DNA of 64,000 nucleotides, taken from contig LS997563.1 in assembly GCA_000469685.2 (NCBI GenBank), positions 26,338,897 to 26,402,896 on the forward strand, in the 5' to 3' direction. A model generated the notes under the pieces. The model was given only the letters and a program-made list of their open reading frames with translations, ran no database searches and was not told the DNA's origin. This document shows, one piece after another, positions 22,101 to 32,741 of this stretch (position 1 is the first letter of the stretch; each line of letters opens with the position of its first letter). The position numbers and the translations under genes were made by a program. Source of the DNA: Haemonchus contortus (taxonomy: Eukaryota > Nematoda > Chromadorea > Rhabditida > Trichostrongylidae).

Positions 22101-25100
22101 ACGCTGTAATTTTAATTACACTTTAGCTACAATACTCATGAATATTTGTCAGATATATTATTTATTTATTGACATATTTGACATTTTTGCGATATTAACC
22201 TTCACGAATACAAACGAACTACAATTAAAGGCGGTCTCCTGTGATCTGGAATCGTAGTATTGTTTATTTCAGCCAGAAGTCGAGCAACTGCAGCGAGTCA
22301 ATCTGTATCCGGCTGCTCGCGAGATCCTTCGACACAATCAAGTAATCAGGTGTTTCTTGAGTTTAAAGGAAATGTAGGGTACTCGAATATTCATGATCGG
22401 GGGAAACTCTCCCGCTGTCGGAACCCTTACCTTCAGTTGAGAATACTCGAAGACGATTGAAGAACCACTGGCTTTTTTGAAGCAATTGCCAACTGTCGTA
22501 CTGCTACACTCCGTCCAGAAACTCATCTCCGACACTGCTTTTTATGACGTTTCTTATACTGCGATCTCCTTTCTGAGCTGTATCATTGAAATGTTTCATC
22601 AAGGTTGTATTTCGCGATGGCGATGGAGCCCTGCAAGTGTTTCCTGGTTTGATGGACACGTTACCTGAAGCAAGAGTAAACCTAATACTCTATCATTTGA
22701 AAAGAGGTATGCAGAAATAAAGATCAGTTTTTCGAAATGCAACTCATTTTTTCAACCGCTCGTTTCTCTTTTCAATGTAAGGTATGTACACCAGTTGAAT
22801 CCAGTGCGCTCACTACATACTTTGCTGTTTAGCTGAGAATTATATTATGGCATGATCTGTTCTAACTTCAGAAGACATAGATAGCGCCATGACATTATGT
22901 AACGACCTGGAACCGCAGTCAACTACCGAGTTCCTTGTAAAAGCCATCGTCTTCGCTTTCTGGGGTCAACTGAAGGAGTCAGTGAGTGCTGTTTTGTTTC
23001 GATATTCATAATTCATGTCATTGAACAAAAACGTACGCACGAATTAATTCAGAAAGACCACTTAAAGACAGCTGAACAATTTTTCAAAATGGTAGGAGAG
23101 TCACCATATGATACAGGTAATCTTTCTTATTATATCATTACTCTTTCGCCTCACCGACTGTCGCGACGGGCGCTCACTCCACGGGGCAAGACGATGACAA
23201 GAAGTTGTGAGGTGTGCACCACCGTGATTTTTGAGAAGAGCACAAGGGTACTGCGCTTATGAACCTCGCCTTGCCACGATGTCGGCGCTCTTCCTCCTTG
23301 TGCGGTACCCCTTGATGTTAGCTGCGTTCCTGCGATCCAGTTACAACGACCATCGTGACTCCACGCTCGAATAGGACCCTGCGCTATCCCCAAAACACTG
23401 CGCTTAAAGATTAAGGATGGTAGAGTTTGGTGTGAAGAACCATATCATCATTCATGTTAACCCTATAACATGTACTGTGCGCATAAAGAAGTAAAGGGGT
23501 TCGGAAAAAACATTTCTCTCTCGTATTTGGAATAAATATGATAGGGATGAACATCCCTTACCACACAACAAAACATAAAAGAAATAAGTGGCCTTATGCT
23601 TAATAACAAAACAGAACGGTAAGCTCAACTAAAACTCTACGGGATGGTACCTCACCTTACTAGGGGTCGTCAATGCGCGTCAACCCTCCTGCTCATGCAT
23701 AGTGGCGTTAGCCGGGGGGCGTTCGGTACGCCCTGTTACCACTCGCAACGGAGCAGGAGTCCCACTCCATTCATCCACACGCCGGTCCAGGTTTCGCCTT
23801 TTACGGGCTGCGCACCAAGGGCTGTCCGGGGAATCGACAGCTGCGCAGAGGGAGAACGAGGTTTATTGTCATCATCGTGGCTGTGCGAAACAATCCTTCT
23901 CACCTTATCGATCCTTGATGGATGTTGCGCGTGATCCGCCCTCGTTCAGTACCGTGGAGTAATTAATACAAGTAACTGACGATGGGACTGCGGACGAATA
24001 ACACGAGGTCAGCGAGGGAGTATTGAAGGTGGGACGTGAAACCATGCGAAGCTCGTAAAGTCGCTAGCCGGGAATTGCGCGGTGTTAGTCGAAACTGTCT
24101 GGCTGCTTTCAGACCTCAACGATTCATCCGTCCGTCCGTCCGTCCGTCCGTTCAGCGCGTGCTGCGACGGCGGCGCCTGACCGTTGGTGACAACACTGGA
24201 TCACGTGCCAGCGCTGTCAACACTACTCTAGCGACCGCCGTCGCGGCACGCGCTGAACGGACGGACGGACGTCGAACTCTGAAAGTAGCCTCTGAGGCCG
24301 TCTCCTTTTTTGCCAACCTTTCCTGCCCGTCGACATGCAGGCAAAGGCTGCAATGCAGTTGCGCGGTAGGACCCAGTGCGGAACAGTCGTCATTGTCGGT
24401 CGTCTGGCGCGGCCCTTCGCAGCCACCTTGCCATTGGGGCGCACAGGCGTCAATTGCCACCCATACAGCGCAATTTCTACGCCGACCATCTCGTCCAAAT
24501 CGGCCAGCCTCTCGAACTACGATCAGCTATCGAGCTAATTAAAGTTTCTTCGCACATAGGTGCGAGACGAACCTGATTAAGTGTGAAGTCTCAGGGGTCG
24601 TTGAGCTCCTAAACATCCTCATTAATCTAGTTAGAAGTGAAGAAATTGTAAAGATTGTTGTTTCTTAAAGTTATCATCATATAGGTGAAGATGTTATACA
24701 TAGTTAAGTGTACATCTAACCATTTCTTTTGGAGGTAAACAAGCACTCAGTTAATTCCTCAAACCCCTCCTAGCATTAAATGCTTGGAGCGGTTGTCGGA
24801 ACGGAACATATCCATCAAGTGATAATGAAACTCCTTCCAAACTTTTGATTTCATAGCCCTTACCTTATAAATGTGAGCGAACAGTAGCGGATTGAACCGC
24901 TGCCCAAATTCTGGCTAGGGAAGGGTAGCTTCATAAGAATATGGAAACAACTTTCAAGAAATATTAATATAAATGGAGAGAATGAAAACCCAAGATGTTG
25001 AGCAAGGACAAGTTCAGCAAGAAGCGGAGGCCGGCAAATCTGAAATCCCACCATGCAGTGGTGATTTATGCCTCTCACAATTTGATCAATCTTTATCGAA

Positions 25101-28100
25101 CACTGGGAGTGCTTTGGAATTTTTTGAACATTTTTGTATGCTTGATTTCTTGATTTTAATCTACAGGATTATCCTTTTTATCTCTGAGTAAAGAAAAACA
25201 GTAGGCTGGACCATGCTACTGTGTGCTATGAATGTGAACGAGTTTGGAGTATATATGTGATTTTCAAAATGTAACTCAAAACTACTGTTATAATTTGCAC
25301 AAAAAGAACTGGTAACGTCTGAACCGTTTTACAATTTCCTTTCTCTCTACTCGATTCATTAGGTTGACTGAAAAGTTTGGTGACCCCTACGTCTACACTC
25401 CCTAATCAGGGTCGCCTCGCACCTATGTGCGAAGAAACTCTAATTAGCTCGATAGCTGATCGTAGTTCGAGAAACTGGTCGATTTGGACGAGATGGTCGA
25501 CATAGAAATTGCGCTGTATGGGTGGCAATTGACGCCTGTGCGCCCCAATGGCAAGGTGGCTGCGAAGGGCCGCGCCAAACGACATACACCCGGTGGCAAT
25601 TGACGCCTGTGCGCCCCAATGGCAAGGTGGCTGCGAAGGGCAGCGCCAAACGACACACACCCAAGAGGTCGTACGAAAGTCACGACACCGACCCTCGATA
25701 TAGTTCTTTACGATATGGTGTAGTTCCATTAGTGAAAAATACCTGTGAAAAAGTGGGCAGGTTTACGAATGAAGAGGTTGGATTGAGATAGGATCGTGTG
25801 GGAAGAGAATTTAATCCATTTAGGGGTCTTTTTTACAATACTGACCTGCTGACCATTGTTATTACCTGCCCATTATGTCATCATAGCGATTTTCTCGATA
25901 TACCCATGGCGCCTGGAAATTATTTGTGAGGATTGAATTCATCTGTGAACGGTTGAGCATTTGTGGACCTAAACAATCATACGGTGGCGACTCTGAGTAG
26001 GTACTCCTTGGCCACATCGAAATACTGTTAGCAACATGAAAATACTGCCATCTGTGAGCTGATTGGAAGTTATCTTTCTGATATGTTTATCCTTTGCTGC
26101 ACAATTACAGCACAGCTTGGCAACGTTTGAAGGATCGTGCAGCTTTTCAGATACAATTCCTGGGCGGCAAAGCATGGCTTGTTCACTGTTCCTAAGTGGT
26201 AAATACGAGGATGCCCTAGTCTATCTCAACTCGATCCAGGTAAACTATTGACCCAAGCAAATGAATTCTTGATTGCCTTCATTATCATAACCGACTTCCT
26301 TGAGGCATACCACCACAACGATGACGTGTTTTCGTTCAATATCGCACAGACAGAAATGCAATGCGGCATGTGGAAAGAGGCTGAGGAACACTTCTTAGCG
26401 ATCACGGGACCTGATCGTGACAAGCCTGTATTCAAGTACATGCTGACCAAGACATGTACGTTTTGCTATCAACTAACACTTCTCCCCAACGAACATCGAA
26501 GCTTTTCTTTTGTACGTATCCCTACAGGTAGGGAACCTACATGCTCATGAGTGCGGTGGGGTCAAGCCTTCTCATTCCAAACGACTCATGATGTTCGCGA
26601 GAGCGGCATTGAAAAGATTGAGTTGGTATCGTCTTGCCGGACGGTACCGCGTGAAGAGCCTAAGCAGTGTTCTGGCTCTAATCGAGGGAGGGCACTTCAA
26701 ATGTGCTGAGTCAATTCTAACGGAAAAGGCCGTCGTACGGTTCTCGATGTGATGACATATCGAATTTCGGAAGGGAGAACTGAAGGGACGACATATCCAC
26801 CTTGTCTGAGATGGAAGGGTAGGCATAACTGTTAAAGAGAACCAAGTAGAGGTCGTAGATGACTTGCACTATTGCCCTTCAAAATGCAGGAACTGTTTTG
26901 TCAGAAATACGGATAGAAGTCGTATTAGTCATGCAAATGATGCTCCGGCCGAATACTCTTTATGGTGTCCCAGTCACATCTTCCTTTAGCCCTTCTCTGC
27001 ATACCTTCGCAAGTTCGGACGTTTGTTGCTGATTGCCTGTAGTTCGCGGGATTCCACCCTGGCGTATTAGCCTGTGAGCCTTCGAGGAAAACTGTCTCGT
27101 GGCCTCACTAGACTTTTCCAGCCCTATCATGAACATACGACCCGTCAGTGGTGCTGTCGATAACGGAATTTTTCCATGAATTCAAGTAAGGGAAGCGAAG
27201 TGGTCCCAGCTATTAAGGCTCCTGGAGTTTCGTTTCCTAAAGTTCACAGTTCTCTCTCCACGCCCTGAGAATCTTGCGTGGAGGAAACTCTTGTGTAGAA
27301 CTTCGGAGCAACACTTACGTCAGTTAGGAAGGACTTTCTATTGGAGATGATGTGACTTACTTCACTATAAAACTTTCTAATATGTGATTCTCATGATTTG
27401 CCCACAGTGAATGAAAGGGGATCTAGGACTGCAGATTCTCATGGACGGTTTGGGTCGATGTGATAAACTTTGACAGTCTTTCGACCTGCTCATTACATTC
27501 TGTTCCATTAGTCTCGATTTGTAGCTCTTCAATGTCTTTTTTGGATCAATCTTGACATTGAAATCACTCACAACGATTTTGAAGAAAGCGTAGTCCTCTC
27601 TGAAAAGCCTTTTCATGCCCATTCGGAACACTTCCAGCTCATCTTCTTCGAAGCCTGATGTTGGTGAGTAGGTCAAGAAGATTTCCAGGGTTGAGGTTGA
27701 GCCACATCTTCTCCTATTCAGCTGGTTTGGCTTTCGCACGACTCGATGTTCATAGCCAAGTGTGTATTGACGAGGACGCCTTCATCGCAGTGGCCTCTGC
27801 AGTCGGAACAGTTCTTCCGCAGCCTCCAACGGCGTTCAGCGGTAGAAGCCTTCGGGTCACGGTTGGTCGGATGACGCTGTACGTGATCTTCCTATATTGC
27901 ATCATCAGATCTTCGATACATCTTCAAATGCAAGCGTTCAAGCATTGAAAATGCGGATGATCCTTCTCTTTTTTGCAACCTGTTTTTTCGCTTAAATTTC
28001 AGCGTTTTTCCCGAGCACTCCCACTTTCCGCCACCTACGGTCGAGTTCCCAGCATCGTGAACAATCTGCCGGAAATATACCTTAGTGAAGAAGATCCATG

Positions 28101-30396
28101 GAATCTTGGAAAAAAGGGTCACATTTCCGAACTTGCTCGCTCTATAAATAAGCGACAGGTGTTGTGGTCTATCGTAAAAATGCCTTGCCTGAGTTTTCAA
28201 TTCGAGAACGTGAGATGAGTTCGTGGAGCTGATCACTGAAAGTGCATGCTACACCCTTTAATGTTTCTCCACATGACAGATTTTTTTGTTACGCACTGAG
28301 AGGAGATGCAAGCCAGTCTACCCCGATATTTCTTTTGAAGCAGCCATGTTTTATAAGATGAGTAGGCAAGCAAGCCATTAACGCGATTTATTCATTTACA
28401 TCTTTGCGCAATTATATTTGGGCAAGTTCATTCAACATGCTTCAAATTCCAGTGATAATGAATCATAAACCTCAACTGGCCTGGGACATATACACGAGAT
28501 CAACTGATCCGAAGGAGTCGTTCAACATCCTCCGTATTATTGCAATGGATTGCTACTCGGTAATACCAATGAGTATAACTTAACCTTTGCTAATCATTTC
28601 TTTTGAAAGGCAGTTATTCCTCCTAAACTACAAGTTTTTTTATGCAAGGTGTCCCAAAATCATAGGCGCCAAAATTCAGAAACTTCTGAGTAAGAAATGT
28701 TTTTCAACTTCAGTTCTTACGTTATTCATTAGCTGCACAAGTAGGTTCTCTTGCAATCTACGAAGTTACCAAGGTGTGACTCCTTATATCTTCTAGATGG
28801 TAAAGGTTGATTCAGTGCCACTTGCAGTCGTACGGAAGTTGAAGGCTTTCAAACGATACAAAGCAGCAGATCCAATCAAAGTCAGACCGGGAGAAGATAG
28901 AAAAGTGTTTTCAAAAGTAGCACTAATAAAATAGTCCGCCTGGGCGTCGATCATAGTCTTGGTGGCCCATCAAAAAGATGACAACGGAGCACTACTTGTC
29001 GAATTTATCACGGGGCGGATTTTCAAGCAGGAGTTTCATTGCTATTCCTATCGTATACAGAAAAGCCACCTCATTTCCGATTTTAGTAAACATAGTGTGG
29101 TCGAAAAATTCCGAAGGCTACCAACTCACTCAAGTGGAAATACTCACTGCTTCATCGTTGTCTCTTATGAGAAAATTTTTACAACAGAGCCCAGAATGAA
29201 AGAAAATGATTGGTTTATTGTAGGATCAAAAGTGCAATCTTTCACATAAAAAATTGTTATGGGAATAGAAAACCCATTTTTTGTGGCAAATACAAGCAAT
29301 AGTAAATGCGTTGGTTTTTTTCGGGATCAACTTAGAAATTGGGAAAGGCGTGCACTCAAAACGCATACTAATGGGCGTACTGAATCATTAGTTCAATCCC
29401 ACATTCCAAATTCGCCCGTGGTCCTTCGAGCAGGACGATACTCCAGCCCACAGAGCCAAGCTCGTCCGGTAGTGGTGCCGACGCCTACTACCTCACTACA
29501 TCAGCATAGAGGAATGGCCTTCCTGCTCTCCAGATCTTAACCTTTGTCACTCCTTCGTATGGTTCATGATTTAAAGAGAACCTGTCGGGTTTGAAATCCT
29601 AGTTTGGAGACATTGAAAGCTATGCTCAAGGATGGTCTTAAGAAATGGACGAGGGATACCTGCGTACAACATGCGGAAAGATCGAGAGGAGACTTTGACT
29701 CCCTATCAATGCTAATGAGGGATATTTTGAAATGAGGTTATATCTTGCTATTGTATATGATGTGAACAAATGTGCATATAGATTTCATTGTTGTTCTCAG
29801 CTAAGAAGCTAAGAAGCTTTAGACTCATTGCAATGAATAGGCGCCCATAATTTTGGGACACTCTGTACATTACTTACATTCACACTATGTATGTATTAAG
29901 AACTTGAACCAAACTTTTGAGATGGGTGAGTATTACTATGCGGCCAAGGCTTTCGATGGACTCGAAAAAATCGACCCTTCCCCAGAGAACTGGCAAGGAA
30001 AACGAGGAGCCACCAGTGGATTGTTCAAGATGTTGGTTCAGGGCAAGGCGACGAAGTTAGTCATTTCGCTTTGCCTTTCTCTTTGAAATGTTCAGAAATG
30101 ACTGCCTATAATTCAATTGAGCTTTACGTGTCTGTACTAATGGTAAGACGTAACATCGTTTCCCCATGACAATTTTTAGCATTCTCAATAAAAGCTTTTC
30201 AGAAATAAGTATATGCTTTTACGATCCAGCATAGATGGAAGAGAGCCCTCATTAGTGGTCATCGATGAATTTTTTTTACAGTGAGCAAATGTCGGAAGTG
30301 CTGCAGCTGCTCGATCGTGGCAATCATCCACAAGCGGATTTTGTGTCATCTACAATCCGACGATGGGCTAAAAATCATGAAATCGCACTGGAATGA
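10184..30396 (+). CDS. dyf-13: DYF-13 / TTC26 (IFT56), IFT-B subunit
   Basis: This is a tetratricopeptide-repeat subunit of intraflagellar transport complex B, needed for normal sensory cilia in worms. Exons: 10184-10186, 12455-12586, 13297-13389, 16877-16991, 17557-17651, 18718-18818, 21353-21422, 21935-22036, 22273-22341, 22604-22706, 22872-22981, 23053-23116, 26151-26239, 26305-26455, 28453-28559, 29922-30055, 30282-30396. All junctions are GT-AG and phases agree; 1653 nt encode 550 aa, against about 554 for human TTC26. Family blocks in order: [20 protein letters not shown] (exon 2), [12 protein letters not shown] (5), [13 protein letters not shown] (6), [19 protein letters not shown] (7), ALNLKAC (8), [12 protein letters not shown] (10), [10 protein letters not shown] (13), [11 protein letters not shown] (15), [13 protein letters not shown] and WQGKRGA (16), [12 protein letters not shown] then stop (17). 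The start is inferred: exon 2 has no ATG, and AAAATG|GTGAGA at 10184 fits in phase and sits just downstream of an X-box. Introns total about 18.5 kb and are packed with repeats. Confidence 0.93.
10187..12454 (+). other. dyf-13 intron 1
   Basis: This intron separates the proposed single-codon coding exon from exon 2. It holds the perfect 12-bp hairpin at 11492-11534 and otherwise no recognised element. Confidence 0.5.
11492..11534. repeat. Perfect 12-bp stem-loop
   Basis: CAGCCGTGCAAT at 11492-11503 pairs exactly with ATTGCACGGCTG at 11523-11534 across a 19-base loop that itself contains TTGATTTCAA. No terminator or tRNA context is present. It could be a small structured RNA, a MITE core or chance. 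Confidence 0.7.
12587..13296 (+). other. dyf-13 intron 2
   Basis: This intron contains a run of 15 G residues (12635-12649) close to exon 2 and an 83-codon chance frame at 12800-13051. Nothing else is recognised. Confidence 0.5.
13935..14310. repeat. Dispersed repeat family R1, copy B
   Basis: Direct-orientation copy of the sequence at 3707-4092, lying inside dyf-13 intron 3. It is slightly shorter because of a deletion near the GGCGGGG block. The two copies differ at many sites, so insertion is not recent. Confidence 0.85.
14311..16876 (+). other. dyf-13 intron 3, remainder
   Basis: Holds MITE copy 2 (15842-15998). The 16310-16540 part has a faint Tc1/mariner look (YSPDL in one frame), too weak to call. 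The rest is unidentified. Confidence 0.4.
15842..15998. mobile_element. Palindromic MITE, family M1 copy 2
   Basis: This 157-bp element starts GGCTCCGTTCATAGTCCGCC and ends CTCTGAAAGCAGCC, matching the ends of the copies at 7099 and 24101. It is flanked by the direct repeat GCT (15839-15841 and 15999-16001). The interior is GC-rich with partly complementary arms. No coding capacity. Confidence 0.75.
17652..18717 (+). other. dyf-13 intron 5
   Basis: Contains a run of 14 G residues (18180-18193). No transposon ends are seen. Short open frames here are not supported. Confidence 0.45.
18880..18928. repeat. (TG)n microsatellite
   Basis: An interrupted then perfect TG tract abuts the 145-bp satellite in dyf-13 intron 6. 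Confidence 0.85.
18931..20960. repeat. 145-bp-period satellite array
   Basis: About 14 tandem units. The marker CATAACTCCGG recurs at 18939, 19084, 19229, 19374 and 19519, a period of exactly 145 bp. Later units start at 19900, 20043, 20187, 20332, 20475 and 20726 with drift to CATAACTTCTG and CATAACATCTG. Shorter variants lacking the CATAAC block lie between 19640 and 19780 and near 20600. Each unit carries GTTCAAATTTGGTAGG, GGGAACACTAATGGTGGGTG and CCGGACTCCGCCCACAGGGG. The array decays at its right end and lies wholly inside dyf-13 intron 6. Long frames on both strands are by-products of the repeat. Confidence 0.95.
21167..21224. repeat. Pair of GC-rich hairpins
   Basis: CGCCCGGC-GTA-GCCGGGCG (21167-21185) is an 8-bp perfect hairpin. 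A diverged second copy follows at 21205-21224. They lie about 130 bp upstream of dyf-13 exon 7. Confidence 0.75.
21619..21695 (-). repeat. SINE-like dispersed repeat R2, copy B
   Basis: Matches 4196-4272 through CTCCGGGGTTGGTCAACTGG, TACC and the AGCACTGACTTGTA-type tail. It lies in dyf-13 intron 7. The tRNA-like part seen beside copy A is not preserved here. Confidence 0.65.
24101..24290. mobile_element. Palindromic MITE, family M1 copy 3
   Basis: This 190-bp element starts GGCTGCTTTCAGA and ends TCTGAAAGTAGCC, with direct repeats TCT on both sides. The arms include (GTCC)n followed by GTTCAGCGCGTGCTGCGACG on the left, inverted on the right as CGTCGCGGCACGCGCTGAAC followed by (GGAC)n. The loop is about 60 bp. 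It belongs with the copies at 7099 and 15842. Confidence 0.85.
24398..25662. repeat. Large inverted repeat (about 190-bp arms)
   Basis: The left arm (24398-24590) is the reverse complement of the right arm (25390-25591). Shared blocks include TTGCCATTGGGGCGCACAGG, CTACGATCAGCTATCGAGCT and TCTTCGCACATAGGTGCGAG. About 800 bp of unrelated sequence lies between them. The right arm carries an extra tandem copy of a 71-bp segment (25521-25591 and 25592-25662). It may be two oppositely oriented insertions or one foldback element. Confidence 0.85.
26456..28452 (+). other. dyf-13 intron 14
   Basis: Contains the RTE-type LINE fragment on the minus strand (about 26940-27930). The flanks (26456-26939 and 27931-28452) show nothing definite. 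Confidence 0.5.
26940..27930 (-). mobile_element. RTE-type LINE fragment, endonuclease region
   Basis: Read on the minus strand, several frames give the apurinic-type endonuclease of RTE retrotransposons in order. [17 protein letters not shown] lies near 27770. [12 protein letters not shown] and then [12 protein letters not shown] at 27377-27739 hold the family's DFN metal-binding motif. [15 protein letters not shown] stretch lies near 27300. Frameshifts and stops interrupt it, the catalytic SDH is altered (the sequence reads on as RVSST), and no reverse-transcriptase part is found. It is a dead 5' portion inserted antisense to dyf-13. Confidence 0.75.
28645..29865 (+). mobile_element. Tc1/mariner-superfamily transposon relic
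   Basis: Inverted ends CAAGGTGTCCCAAAATCATA on the left and CAGAGTGTCCCAAAATTATG on the right (reverse complement) match at 22 of the outer 26 bp. TA follows the right end; the left flank reads TATG. Inside, plus-strand frames give [13 protein letters not shown] (about 29430) and [10 protein letters not shown] (about 29515), the second and third catalytic blocks of IS630-Tc1-mariner transposases. Reading frames are broken. It fills most of dyf-13 intron 15. Confidence 0.8.
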
Positions 30397-32698
30397 GGCA
30401 GAACAGATCTGCTTCCGCTATCAGCCTTTTATCGATGTTTCCTCGTTTGCTGTTCAAACAATATTAAAGTAGTAATCAAAGTAACTATCCATGACTAGTC
30501 CCTGTTTTATATTGGAACGATCCTGATTATTGTCATAGAATGTGTATTAAGTCAGAAGGACTATTCTGCGGTTGTCAAAATTTGGGTTAAGCCGTACATA
30601 ATCAGAAATCTTTGGACCGGTACAACTCCGGGATATAAGATTAGTTCCATTCCAAAATGATCAGTCTTTGCTAAAACCTTCGCTGGACGTAGTTGAACAA
30701 TAAAGATAAGGAACATATGAGCCACGCTTTCGGTGAGGCTATTATGTACTGGTCAATTTGCTGCACAAGAACTGCTAGTTGTTTTTTTTGTAACGAGCGG
30801 TGGAGAACATCTCACAACTGACAGTTGACTTAAATGTGGTGTACACTATAGATACTATAAGAAAGTATCACACAAAGGAAACGCTGGCGGTAGTGATGAA
30901 AGTACAATGACGAGACGATCTGAAAATAGCTCCGCGATGATAAAAATCATTTTGTGAGGCCCCTAGCATACTACACGTTCTTTTCAGGAAGTTGCTTCAC
31001 AAGGAATGAGGAGTTGCGGTAGATTGTCGAATGCGTCGAATGTCGAATCGAAGCGAATTCACTTGGGAGGAGTTAGTAAAAGATAGGAAGCGCTAGGACT
31101 GAAGAATCGTTCTGATCCGATGCTAAAATTAACTCCATAAACTGATGCCTCATACCGCTTGTTCTCGCCTCGGTTCATGAGCTTTTTCTTGAAATGAAGA
31201 TAATACCCGCCCAGATTCATTTTTGGCTACTCCATAACTATAAAGCATCGTAATCGATGGTCTTCAGGTCACTAGTAAGTTCCCATTCAGTTTCTGTCCA
31301 GCAATTCCTCAAAGGGAAAAGTCATTGGATTGCACGGGGCTGCTATCATCTGATAGATTCTCTCGAGTAAACTTTCAAAATTGGGGTGAGAAACACCGTC
31401 GGTTTAAGATACGTTCAGATCATACTGTCCGTATTCAACTCAAAGTACAATATTTGAGCGCTCGCTGTGCTCTTAGTGATAAACTAATTTACATCGTGTT
31501 ATGTCTTGACCTTAATCCTAATCCATAATAGAAGCAGGAGGAACAAGTGGGAATCAATTTGGAGTGTATGTGGGGGCTATGGGTCCTCTTGATTTGTCAC
31601 CGTCGGAACACTGTGACCCTCGTCGACTGTACGTCGATCGCGTGACCGATAAGGATGTCCCGAACACCACTACCGTAACGCGAGTTCGAAGAATAAAATA
31701 TGTAATGGGATTTCAATCCCACTTGAATGTCCCAAAATAGAGCATTCCCACCCTTTGCTAAAAAGCATCGCACCAGTTTCTGGTCAAACTGCAGCTTGAT
31801 GCCGGAGACACATGTGATCAACAGAGAGAGGCCTTGTTCTAAACAAAATAAAAGGTATGTTTGAGCTTTTATGTTTCTAATGGTATTTGAGGGAGATTTA
31901 AGGCGATCCTTCCAACTGAATGAGAGTATGACATACCTACCCAATCTTGCCAACAACTTTGCTTCAAATATGGGCAACTGGAAGACGAGATGGGAGAGAT
32001 TGATGAGTTCCATAATCAGTGCTAGTCGAAACAATTTACCAGTACGCTCCTGGTAGAGTGCATGTGAAAGACTTCGTGGTGAATGAGCATTTTTAGTAAT
32101 TGTAGTTTTCTATTTGAAAACTTCTAAGTAACACCTTTAAGTTTTACCAGTTTGATGGATACGGACAGCCTTGAGCTGTGGTGTCAGATTATCTCTAGAA
32201 GCAGAGCTTATGAGTGAGCCCTTATCACTTTTTTTGTGAACAACGTCTTTTACGTATAAGAAGTGAACAGAGGGTTTCACAGGTCTCTTTTATCATCACT
32301 GCTTGATCGCGTAGAACGTTTTTAGGGCAAACGGATGCTTTGGCCAAATAAACATTCGACTGAAACTTTTGCTGACAATGTTCACATAAACATCCTTTTT
32401 TCTACTAATTTTGAAGTCGAATAATTTGAGTCGCATCAGCGGCACACCACCACTGTATCTTATATTCGACTGATTTGACGCCTGAAAAGGTCTCGCGCAG
32501 CCTGATTATAATGGAGAGAAATATCTCTGGGGATCCTCAAATCCTGTATTGGTCGTTGCTAGATATCTCCTTCTCTCTTTATCCATCTCATCTACAGTAC
32601 CTTCGTCCATGCATTTGCATATCTCTTATCGTTATGTGCGTAAAGTGACCGGCCCACTCTCGACCCATATCCCAAGGACAATGCCCTCTCAAATCGCA
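30397..32698. other. Intergenic, dyf-13 to collagen A
   Basis: An AATAAA at 30699-30704 could serve dyf-13 (303 bp past the stop). Minus-strand 31597-32034 is open for 145 codons but has no recognisable domain. No other feature is supported before the collagen A TATA box. Confidence 0.45.
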
Positions 32699-32706
32699 TA
32701 TATAAA
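32699..32706 (+). promoter_or_regulatory. TATA box of collagen A
   Basis: TATATAAA lies 36 bp before the ATG at 32742, implying a 5' leader of only some 10-15 nt. Collagen B has the same arrangement. No trans-splice acceptor lies between the TATA box and ATG. Confidence 0.7.
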
Positions 32707-32741
32707 GACGATCTCCGGCTGCCATCTCACCCTGCTTCGTT

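Larger units (their letters stand above)
23117..26150 (+). other. dyf-13 intron 12
   Basis: About 3 kb. Holds GC-rich unidentified sequence (23150-24030), MITE copy 3 (24101-24290), an inverted repeat with arms at about 24398-24590 and 25390-25662, and a lone mariner-like end TTAGGTTGACTG at 25359 without a matching partner. The 168-codon frame at 24036-24542 runs across these repeats and is not a gene. Confidence 0.5.

Noticed and set aside
21708..22109. 133-codon ORF
   Set aside because: It overlaps dyf-13 exon 8 in a different frame and has no motif of its own.
24036..24542. 168-codon ORF
   Set aside because: It runs straight through MITE copy 3 and one arm of an inverted repeat; no domain.
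25359..25390. mariner terminal repeat TTAGGTTGACTGAAAAG
   Set aside because: No matching inverted end was found nearby, and sequence beyond it belongs to the large inverted repeat. Treated as a lone fragment.
31597..32034. 145-codon minus-strand ORF
   Set aside because: No motif, odd composition and no splice context; probably chance.
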